Shown: positions 55,142 to 64,000 of the stretch, piece after piece
Numbering within the stretch: the first letter of the stretch is position 1
How the letters are laid out: each line of letters starts with the position of its first letter
Assembly (NCBI GenBank): GCA_028583605.1
Contig: CM053333.1
Span: 12,361,638-12,425,637, forward strand
Source of the DNA: Dastarcus helophoroides
Taxonomy: Eukaryota > Arthropoda > Insecta > Coleoptera > Bothrideridae
DNA length: 64,000 nucleotides
Reading direction: 5' to 3'
Translations under genes and position numbers: made by a program
The notes under the pieces: model-generated
The model's database searches: none
The model's input: the letters and a program-made list of their open reading frames with translations, nothing else
What the model was told of the DNA's origin: nothing

Positions 55142-57020
55142 ATGCCATTCATTTTTAATCACAACGGAAAAAACATAGATCTAAACAGCTTAGGGACAGA
55201 TGAACTCTTCCACTTGATAGAGGAAATTTCAACAGACAGTGAAGATGAACTGGAGGGTGACATTGATAACCTCGATGATATGGATACGGACCGTGTCGCA
55301 GAAAATATAGATGTTCTAGAATATAGTTCTGAAAAACCTTTGATACGTAATGCGCCAGGAAACAACAACCTGCTTGTTGACCATTCTGCTGCCGGCAATA
55401 CAAATTCTGCAGAATCTTCTAATTGTCAAAATTCAGTTGAAGAAGAAAACGGGACTTCCAGTGTTTTTGTTCAACCGAAGCAGGATGTCATATGGCGTAA
55501 AGGTAATTTGGGAAAAATTCCGTCAGATTTTATGGGAAATTCAACCTTGCCTAATTCTATCAAAGGACTGGAAACGCCATACCAGTTTTTCAAATATTTT
55601 TTTAGCAATGACTTGATGGAATTGATTGTTAAAGAAACTATTAGATATAGTGTTGCAAAAAATCCGTCTAAACAATTTTCTTTCTGTAAAAATAAGTTGA
55701 TGAAATATTTAGGAACTTGTATTTTCACTTCAGTATGTGCTTTACCAAACATAAGACTTTTATGGAAAGAAGCAGTTGGTTTACAAATTGTAAGAGACAC
55801 TATGTCTAGAAATTTATTTGATACAATTCGATCAATGCTTCATTTCAATGACAATACACTGGGAACAAGCGACAAATTATAAAAATTAAGACCGGTTATT
55901 GATAGCCTTTCAAGCAAATTTTTGTCTATTCCTATGGAGGAGAAGTTATCTATAGATGAACAAATTTGTGCAACTAAAGCCCGGCACCATTTAAAGAATT
56001 ACTTGACACTCAAACCGCATAAATGGGGCTATAAATTATTTGTTCTTTGTGGGGTGTCTGGATTCGCTATTTATACCGACACAGAAAATGATCCGGCGAA
56101 CAGACCTCCTAATGAACCTGACTTGGGTGCTAGCAGTAATGTAGTTGTTCGTCTTGCACGTGACATGTCTAGAAATTGTTTCCATAAATTATATTTTGAT
56201 AATTATTATACATCCATTCATGTCATATCCTATCTGCACAAAGTCCCTTGGTACAGCCAAAAGGTCTCGTATACCATCATGTAAAGTATCAGTAGATCAG
56301 GTGCTGAAAGCACTGGAGAGAGGCAAATCGGGGGAATATCTAACTGATTACAATGGAACTAAGATCACTAATGTCTATTGGAAGGACAACAAGACTGTTT
56401 TACTCTTGTCCTCCTTTGTTGGTCAACAACCAATGACTACAGTGAAACGGTTTGATAAAAAGAAAAAGGAAACCATTGAGATACCCTGCCCAGCTATTGT
56501 TAAAGAATACAACATTCATATGGGCAGGGTTGACTTGCAAAATAGTCATATTGGCAGATATCGGATAAGAATGGGATCCAGAAAATGGTATGTGCGGATT
56601 TTTTATCATCTTCTGGACATCACAGTTAAAAATTCTTGGCTTCTTTACCAAAGGTACAACGAAGGAAAGAAAACAATGTCGCTGCTAGGCTGTAGAATTG
56701 AGCTAGCTACAATGCTATGTATAATTGAAGAATCCGTCCCACCAAGACGTGGAAGACCTACAGATTTACAAAACAACATTGAGGCTAAAAGAAAAAAACC
56801 AAACACAGGCTCCATACCACCTCAGGATGTAAGACTAGATAAAGAGAATCATTTTCCTTTATGGAACAAAATCTGCTTGAGGTGCAAAAATCCCTTATGC
56901 AAATCGCAAACTTTTGTCGATTGCCAAAAATGTAAAACTACTTTTTGTTTTAACCAACATAAGAATTGTTTTCTGGTATTTCATAATAAATACAATGTTA
57001 TTATAATTTGTTATTCGTAA
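55142..57020 (+). pseudogene. piggyBac transposase (PGBD-like), one stop and one frameshift
   Basis: A DDE transposase that excises and reinserts piggyBac DNA at TTAA. The N-terminus is acidic (DSEDELEGDIDNLDDMDTD), followed by TPYQFFKYFFSNDLMELIV and RDTMSRNLFDTIRSMLHFND, typical of the family. The three catalytic aspartates are preserved: SIDEQ (55955), YFDNYYTS (56198) and MGRVDLQN (56532). The C-terminus has the Cys-rich zinc-binding domain (ICLRCKNPLCKSQTFVDCQKC). Total length of about 620 residues is full size. A TAA at 55880-55882 and a one-base frame change near 56235-56245 break it; everything else is open, so inactivation is recent or the gene is mis-assembled. A poly(A) signal AATAAA overlaps the stop. 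Confidence 0.92.
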
Positions 57021-58009
57021 ATAAAATAATTTTTGTAGACTAGAATGAGTATCTACAACTTCATTTTAGCATTACCCATTAATGCATATATGAATCAAAG
57101 CAATAATTTGTTATAAATAATATAAAATATTGTGGCAATTTTTTTTAAATTATTTTTCTCATTTTCTTTAACATAATTTAGATGTAACTCGTAAAAAATT
57201 ATTTAAAATAAAAAAATGGTCACTGAAGGGTTAGAACGTAAAAGGTGCTGCCTTTACATCTCCATATAAGGGATTTCACCCATTGGTTTAGTTTATGGGC
57301 CACCTATATAGGAATACTGTGATAGTTCATTGGAATATTACAGTATTCGTGTTAACTTTGCAATAACCTTCAATAAATTTTAAAGGTTTGGACCTTTCAT
57401 TTAATGGTTGAAAAGAGAAGCAAAGGGTTAATAAAAAGGAATACTATACCTATTTAGTGAAAAATTAGTTTAATTTACGAGTAGGTGTTCATTTATATTA
57501 TCTTTTATAATTTTATTTGGGTAGGCACTGTATGCACGCCACTGCTACGGAATCGCACGTGTTGTATTTTTTGCAACACCGAACAAGATATTTTCTATCA
57601 CCTTCACATTAAATATTTTTGTGTATTTATACACATGTAAAGTTTCAGAAAATGAACTGTTGTCGAAAATTCAAAGTAGAATACAATATTTCCTATATAA
57701 TATTGTATCCGCATGTATTTAGGGATGAGGGGAAGTGGTTACTCAATAAAAACAATATCTATTTGAAGTTTAATAACAGCAGTTTATCAAATAAACACAA
57801 ATTGACATTTTTATATAATATTTATAAAAAACATAAAAAGTCTGATTATTTAACAAAATAGTAAAGGAGAAACTTTCCAAAAGTTTCCATATTTTATCTC
57901 AAATTAGCTAACAAACATACAAAAGTGTATAAAATAATTATAAAAACAATTTAAATATTAATTATATTTAAAAAATTACAGTTACAAAAAAAATATATTA
58001 TAATAATTC
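57021..58009. other. piggyBac 3' flank and AT-rich DNA
   Basis: GGTCACTGAAGGGTTAG at about 57220 and AAGCAAAGGGTTAA at about 57418 both look like a GGG-TTAA right end of a piggyBac element; no matching CCC left end was found upstream. A 9 bp inverted repeat (GAATACTGT/ACAGTATTC) lies at 57312-57348. The 80-codon plus-strand frame at 57619-57861 is not recognisable. Confidence 0.4.
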
Positions 58010-58230
58010 TACTTTGGTGCTAGTCAAGAGCCCGTAATTCACCATGGGGTTAACCGAAATGAAAAACGGGCCAACAATAAAGGGTCTGAAACAATTGACT
58101 ATCCCTAATCAGGCCACAGCCTGACATATTGCACTAATGGTAACTACTTCCACGGTGGGTGGGTCAGACCCGATCCGCGTAGACAGCTCACTGCCCCACA
58201 AAACGTAGGCCACCCCTAATCACCTTCGAA
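58010..58230. repeat. Unidentified GC-richer segment
   Basis: About 220 bp with GGGGTTAACCGAAATG, GGTGGGTGGGTCAGACCCG and GTAGGCCACCCC, in contrast to the AT-rich surroundings. It looks like part of an inserted element, but I cannot place it. Confidence 0.3.
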
Positions 58231-60295
58231 AGTCCAAATATCCGCATCTCATTTTCAAAAATAAAAATAACTCCTTTCAATCAAAGCCAAGTTAAAAACT
58301 CATCAACAAATTTAACACGAGAATAAAAAAATATATATACCTTTGACTATTTATTTTGTTTACATATTTATCTATAAAAAATAGGTATTTGGATTTAATC
58401 CATATTATATCTACAATTAAAATGTTGAATTACGTCGTCAAAATAATGTTTTAATTGAATAATAAATTGCGTCAACATAACCTATAAATTATAACAGTTT
58501 TTGATTATTCGCTATTTTAGTTTAATTCCCTAATATATAGTATACGAATGTTCGTCAATACCATGTAATAATAATAATAAATAACAATCGATCAAACTGA
58601 TCGAATAATTTGAACTAATCGAATCCTTGGAACTCGATCGAAAGCGGAGTTATTTTTAAATGGAGTTAGGAATCTTTAAAATTAACAAGGTAGTTAGATT
58701 TGGCCCATAAAAGATAAATAAAAAAAGCCTAAATATTTTTAAAACAGTTATAAAAAGTAAAAAATATACAACTTTCAAAATTCCAATAAATACACAGCTT
58801 ACATATTAAAATATGAAAATCGAGTATCGGCGCCGAAAGACCGACTCGTTCTTATAAATCTCAAAACGGATAAAAGAGATAAAAATGACAAATGTCTACA
58901 GAATATGATACAAATGTTGTCTCGTCCGTCAGACTATCCTATGTACTCGCTACAGGAGCGGTACTTATTAGGCGAGGCGGGCAAATATATAAACAGTAGA
59001 AAAAGGAGTGTAAATCTTTACAAATCATATCGTTACTTATTTGTACCATTTGTAGATGGTCGCGCCGGGTGCAATTTGCAATTAGCGTTAGCTTATTAGC
59101 TCTCTCCCCGCGCCTATTTACACATTACCTAGGAAATGTTATCTATTACGATTAAGTTTAAGATAAATCTCTACTGCGTCGCCTGGCGCGGCGCAATTAT
59201 TGCACACATCAAACTTTACTAATCACCATTTATAACAGTTTAGTATAAAAATTCAAATTTAAAAAATACAAAGTCTTAGAATAGCTGATACTATATATAT
59301 AATATATATATTATATATACTATACATATGAGTGCAATTGATTTAATACATAAAGACGTCTATGGTATCACACATTAAAATAAAGAATGGTTGTAATAGT
59401 GCGAACACTAAGCGGATAGGCAAAACGGCTGGTAAGCGGGAAGGGCGGGAACAGTACACACGCATGAGGTACCCCATGTCAATTAGGTCTCCCATTTAGC
59501 AATTCCTCATAGACAGTCATTTTTGGAGCATGCGTATTATCTTAACGTATGCGTGACATCTCCGCATGCGCAAAAATGTCACACATACGTAAATAGTGTA
59601 CAAACTTAAAAACGTCACGCTCGAATACGTCCGCACACACTGAGATTAATGCTCAGATTTTTGCTCATACGCAGTTGGCAATACCTACGTATGGATAAAG
59701 ATCTGGCTGAAGGTACTCAAAACGTAAACTCGACTTCAAAAAAATCTTAATGTACTGAAGATTGCGCCAACTAAATCATTACAAGGTTCAAACTAAATCA
59801 TCCTTATTTTGCGGAATTTCGAAACGTAGAAATTTTAAGAATAAAATCAGTAAATATATAGAGTATATACGATGTTACTAATTCCAAAGGTCACTGAAAA
59901 TTACAGAACATTTAAACGATAAATAAAATTAGGCATTCGAATTTAAATTTTAAGAAAAGAAATCAACATTTTCAGGTTTAGAGCTGGTAGGTATAATGGG
60001 GAAAATTTTTGAGGTTAAAATAGAAATTAAAAAATAATATACATATTATAATTTCCAGTTTAGAGTTTGAATTTCATAATAAAATTAGAGCGATTTTGGG
60101 ATTAAAATCCAAAATTTTAAAAAGCAGCTAAAATGACGTATCATAAGTTAAAATGTTATGAAAAAAAGCTGAATTGAAGTTTTGTTGTAATTTAACAAAG
60201 GGTAACTCCCAAAAATAAGAATAAACAATACAATGAAAAGAAAAAGATTTGAAGAAAATATCAACATTTCCAATTTAAAATCGACATTTCGAGAA
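58231..60295. other. AT-rich DNA with a more complex patch at 58800-59700
   Basis: 58800-59230 and 59400-59700 are less AT-rich and not repetitive, compatible with an untranslated region or regulatory DNA. A 64-codon frame at 58905-59099 has no recognisable motif. An AT palindrome (TATATATAATATATATATTA) lies at about 59292. GCATACG/GCATGCG-type motifs recur at 59520-59700. Confidence 0.3.
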
Positions 60296-60299
60296 AACA

Positions 60300-60675
60300 G
60301 TCGTAGTTTGCAGTTTAAAATTATAACTAAAACTGAGAACTTGCGTTTAACTTGAAATTTTAAGACGTGTCGAAATTTACCGAGTACAATTTTAAGGAAA
60401 ACATGGAAATCTCGATTTCGAGATTATTTTGAAATAATAGGAAAAAAGTTACGATTTCTAGTCTAACGAGTTACGAGAATAGAAAACAGACTTAGTTTGT
60501 AGTTTAAAATTATAACTAAAACTGAGAAGAACTTGCGTTTAATTTGAAATTTTAAGACGTCGAAATTTGCCGAGTACAATTTTAAGGAAAATATGGAAAC
60601 CTCCATTTCGAGATTATTTCGAAATAATAGGAAAAAAAGTCACGATTTCTAGTCTAACGAGTTACGAGAATAGAG
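60300..60675. repeat. ~186 bp tandem duplication
   Basis: Two copies in direct orientation, about 60300-60487 and 60488-60675, share AGTTTAAAATTATAACTAAA, TTTTAAGGAAAAYATGGAAA and GATTTCTAGTCTAACGAGTT in order with few differences. Non-coding. Confidence 0.75.
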
Positions 60676-62309
60676 TCGAAATTTCGAGTTTTTTTTTTAT
60701 AATTTATGGCAACGCAGTTACCCTACATACTGCCACGACTAGAAATTTCGAGATTAAAATTGAAATCGTAAGAAAACATTGATTTCGAAATTTAAGACGA
60801 AATTATGAGTAAAAGGGTCGACATTTCGAGTTCAAATGAGACATATTAAAGGGTGAAATTTTGAAGTTAAACAGATATTTTGTTTTAAAAAAAAGTCGAA
60901 TATTCGTTAGATCTATTTTGCGGCGTTAGATTAATTCCGCTGACGTAATAGGACAAGAAAAAGCCAAAACAGAAAAAACTTTGAATTTCGATGTTTCGAA
61001 TTTGGAATCGTCCAAATTCCAGAAGTCGATATTTACAGTTTAAAAAATTTTTAGTTTTTTGATGTGGTGTCAAATTTTAAAAGAAAAAATTAAATGTTTT
61101 AAGGAAAAAGTTGAAATGTTCAAAAAAAAAGGTGTAAATTTCTGTCAAATACAGTTATGATTTGATAAACTTAAACATTTGATTTGGCGCAGTCTAATTA
61201 GGATTCAGGTTAGGGCATCCGGTTAATAAAAAAATGTTCGTCAAATCCTCCATTTTGTCAAGCTTTGACGAGTACGGAATCTTAATCAGAGAAAAAGAAA
61301 ATCACAAAAAATTTGACAGTGTAACTTCTTTCTAATTTCAGAATTCAGGCTGCGCAAAAGTTAACCAGTCACACAGAGCTGCGAAGAATTTTTCTGTCAC
61401 GAATTCATGACTAAGCAATTTTGATAAAGCTAGGAAGAATATCAGATTTGACAAATTTAAGTTTCCTGATTTTGGCCGAATCTATATTACGAGCAATTTA
61501 ACCATAAATAAACTCAGCGTGTGTGGAATCTTTTTTTCTATCAGCCACAAACTCACAATTTTACCAAGGCTGGTCAAAATCACGACTTGACAAATTTAAA
61601 CATTTTTTAGTGTGGCGCAGTATAATTAGGATTTAGGTTTGCGGAAGGGAGCTTCTGACAACACATACTGTATTTTGGTCAACCTTATGCAAATGTAGAA
61701 TTTGAAATAGAACGAGCAAAATCGCAAAAATGTTGAACTCTTTGACAAAACGTCATCATATTTTCTCACGAAAACGTTATGAGAATTTTAGAAGAAACGT
61801 TTTGGGAATTTACGAGTAAAGCATCTTTAAAATTTTCGACAAAACCTCGAGAGAAAGCTCGACGAGAAAGTCACGGAAATTTTCGGCCAAAACATCACGG
61901 AAGTTTTCGACAAAATTAGTAAAGATTTTAGAATACGTCAAGATAGAATCGAACGAAAGCATCATGGGCATTTTCGAAAACTTCTTTTAATTACAAAGCT
62001 TCAACTTAAACGGAAACACATCTTATTAAATATTCTTCATTTTTACGATCTCATTAAATTATTTTGTTTGAATTTCATTAATTTAACAAAGAGCTTTAAT
62101 AAAATTAAGCGCAATAAGTTCAATGTGCATAGTGCTTAATTTGTTGGTATTTCATAAATTTAATAAGACTTTGAGAAAGATTAATCATACGGTTTGCATT
62201 AATTAATTTGTTTGTTTTTAATTAAGCATACAAAATGTTTAATATGATCTTCCTTCCGTCGAAATAATCCTAGAATTAGCAATGTAATATAAGATAGACA
62301 AGGTAAATG
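60676..62309. other. AT-rich DNA, no gene
   Basis: Scattered CGAAATTTCGAG motifs link the first part to the satellite family. Between 61190 and 61640 the phrase GGCGCAGTVTAATTAGGATT and AGGTT occurs twice, about 430 bp apart, suggesting an old duplication. Confidence 0.35.
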
Positions 62310-62496
62310 CAGTGCCGGCCTACACAGCGCCCTCCAATGGTTTATGATCACCAAAAAAATGTCCCCGATGTCTCAGAATTTTTTTTTGACAAAAAATTAT
62401 GTGACCAATATCATTACCAACGGCGCGCTTCATAGCTTCCTTTTACCCCCCTAAAATTCCAGCGCCCGCCTAATTCGCCTATATGGACCGGCCCTG
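62310..62496. mobile_element. 187 bp hAT-type MITE
   Basis: The left end CAGTGCCGGCCTACACAG pairs with the right end, read on the other strand CAGGGCCGGTCCATATAG. Flanks GGTAAATG and CCTAAATT share five of eight bases, which may be a decayed 8 bp target duplication. No coding content. Confidence 0.5.
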
Positions 62497-63330
62497 CCTA
62501 AATTAGCTAACACAGTTTACTAAATTCGGACCTGTCAAGCAATGGAGCATGATCAGCACCTGACAATTCCCTCTGTTTGTCGACCAGAGTATAAGATGAC
62601 ATTTTACAAATCAAATCAAGCAAAAGTTCCAGTGTTCAATATGAGTTAAGTTCAAGTTTTAAATGTTGCCAATGTTATAATGAAACTTTAAGATTTCAAT
62701 GATGACAACAGCCATAAACTGAGATTACCACTTGGGGCGGTCCCCAAATTACGACTCATTTTGAATCAATTAAAATCAAAAGTGATTATTAAGTGAATTT
62801 AGCGTTGCATATGAAAAATGCCTCCAGAGGCGGTCCCCCTTATTGGACCCATCTTCCTTCTGGGTACGCTATTGGTAATGCTTTAAAAGGATATATAAAA
62901 TTTGTTGACTTCTTACATGACTAGAGTATAAAATGAATGACTACCTGATCCTGATCTAAATCCAGAATCCGGAGAGAACAATGATGAACTCTACAGAAGC
63001 ATCTTCTAAAATGCTTTATAAGATGTCGAATACAAAAATACACTGAAGACGGTTAAGCGTCAAGACAAGGAACCAATTTAGTCAGGAAAAACTTCTTCAT
63101 ATGAATTGATAGTTACCCAGATAGATAATTAGTGATAACTGGACGAGTTGCTTAAAACTGGAGCGGAGAAACTGGAAAACGCAAAGTTGAGATAAGAAAA
63201 TCAGCAGACATGATTAATTCAGGGACAGACCAGAAAACTATCAAATTTGTCCCTCAGTTATTCCTAAACTTCTAACAAAGACATACGCAATTTCTGACTA
63301 AATGCATGTTGACCAAAAAAGAACCCCTAG
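62497..63330. other. Intergenic DNA, no gene
   Basis: Moderately AT-rich. GGCGGTCCCC occurs twice (about 62736 and 62830), otherwise nothing recognisable. Confidence 0.3.
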
Positions 63331-64000
63331 ACATCAAATACCTCATAGATACATACTAAGGAACGGTTAACACCAAAACAACCAAGACGAAGAATTGGGC
63401 AACCTAGTGCGCACGTCTCGCGATAGAACTGGGTTGTTTGGTGGATGCAACCGTGGAATTGGGCGGGCCGAATTTCGGGTGGAGGTCGGGAGTACGAAGA
63501 GGAAACACGGTTTGAGTAACTTCGGACAGCAGGAAAGAGCGGATCGGTCAGGTACTCGGGGATAAGTTGTCGCCGCAAGCGAGAAGGTTCCTCTGCCCAG
63601 CAGCGGCTGACGGCTCGCGATTAGACTAGTATTTACAATACCCTGAAAGTTACTGACTGTACCGCTTCTGCAACTGCCTCCTGAGAGGAGCTCTTCCGCG
63701 CACGCGTCAGTCGTCACGACAGAAGATGATAACTGATTATACATACATAGGTATTATATTTAAATATTTCAGTATAATTGCTACTAATAATTATGTTTAT
63801 GCTCTTCGACGTCACCGGTCCAGTAGTAATAAAGCTAAGGAGACGCGAAAGCGAGGACGCTCTAACTGCCCCAGCGTTAACACCAGCGGAACGGTACGGC
63901 CCTTGGCCTGTCGGCACCCTCTTTCACTAGCGGCTTATGAAATTCTCTTCCCGGTCTCGAGTGAATAGTGGCCCAGCAATGCTCGCAATAATACTAGAAA
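63331..64000. other. GC-richer segment at the right edge, unassigned
   Basis: 63390-63720 and 63840-64000 are clearly GC-richer than the rest of the window. CTCTGCCCAGCAGCGG at about 63592 resembles the 3' end of RTE-type LINEs (TGCCCAGCAGTGGGA), so part of this could be a retroelement. The overlapping minus-strand open frames have no recognisable domain. A promoter or first exon of a gene lying to the right is an alternative. Confidence 0.3.

Larger units (their letters stand above)
52718..57544. mobile_element. Region bounded by CAGTGGCGTGCA inverted termini
   Basis: CAGTGGCGTGCAGTGCC at 52718 and its inverted counterpart at 57544 (read on the minus strand CAGTGGCGTGCATACAGTGCC) enclose 4.8 kb. 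GGGTAGGCA follows on the left and TGCCTACCC on the right. The style is hAT-like. A clear 8 bp target duplication is not seen (flanks CTATG and CTACG are only similar). Inside lie a hAT remnant, a LINE tail and a piggyBac gene, so this may be an older element filled by later insertions, or two unrelated ends. Confidence 0.4.

Noticed and set aside
57220..57432. Exact right end of the piggyBac element at GGGTTAG or GGGTTAA.
   Set aside because: Two candidates exist and no matching CCC-type left end with TTAA was found upstream, so I did not set element boundaries.
63327..63744. Two overlapping minus-strand frames (83 and 125 codons) in the GC-richer right end.
   Set aside because: No domain or splice signals. 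Two frames open together in GC-rich DNA is weak evidence, and a LINE-like 3' end motif lies inside.

Overview
The window reads as nuclear DNA of an insect, possibly a beetle. That placement is inferred from the compact gene body with introns of about 50 bp and from the mix of Ty3/Gypsy, jockey-like LINE, hAT, piggyBac and Tc1/mariner-type sequences. The only clearly recognisable host gene is a La-related protein 1 gene (larp/LARP1) on the minus strand. I assembled it by hand as 12 coding exons between 43796 (start) and 11518 (stop). All splice phases agree and the predicted protein is about 1082 residues, with the conserved N-terminal NPW block, a WPT mini-exon, an RG-rich stretch, the La motif, a PAM2-like PABP-binding motif and the C-terminal DM15 cap-binding repeats.

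Layout. 1-898: 3' end of a Ty3/Gypsy element (integrase tail plus 3' LTR). 899-5040: AT-rich low-complexity array containing a ~970-985 bp tandem duplication. 5060-5434: ten copies of a ~27 bp motif in mixed orientation. 5518-5714: candidate last exon of an unknown plus-strand gene, tail-to-tail with larp. 5715-7960: AT-rich DNA with a small TA-flanked MITE. 7960-10560: 2.6 kb of almost pure purine built on a ~235 bp tandem unit. 11518-16510: larp exons 3-12. 16511-43169: two giant larp introns (7.0 and 19.6 kb), mostly a degenerate short-period satellite of the type CAAAATTTCGACTTTTT, interrupted near 22.5-25.2 kb (larp mini-exon, dispersed repeats, and a possible alternative membrane-anchor first exon) and at 32.0-33.6 kb (tRNA-related SINE-like sequences). 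43170-43796: larp exon 1.

From 43.8 kb to the right edge the window is intergenic or repetitive: tRNA-like SINE head, pogo-like terminus and G-rich minisatellite (45.2-45.6), a decayed but nearly full-length jockey-like LINE (47.9-51.1), a foldback repeat (51.4-51.65), then a nest of elements within 52.7-57.5 kb (hAT remnant with intact ends, LINE tail, nearly complete piggyBac transposase with one stop and one frameshift). After that come AT-rich DNA with a 186 bp tandem duplication, a small hAT-type MITE and an unassigned GC-richer end.

The points most worth checking are the smORF at 23850-23966, which encodes a strong single membrane segment and ends at a perfect GTAAGT donor in phase with the larp mini-exon; the opposite polarity of the two large intronic satellite blocks, which would let the larp pre-mRNA fold into long duplexes; the ten-copy alternating inverted array at 5.06-5.43 kb; and dispersed repeats carrying a hammerhead-ribozyme-like core.
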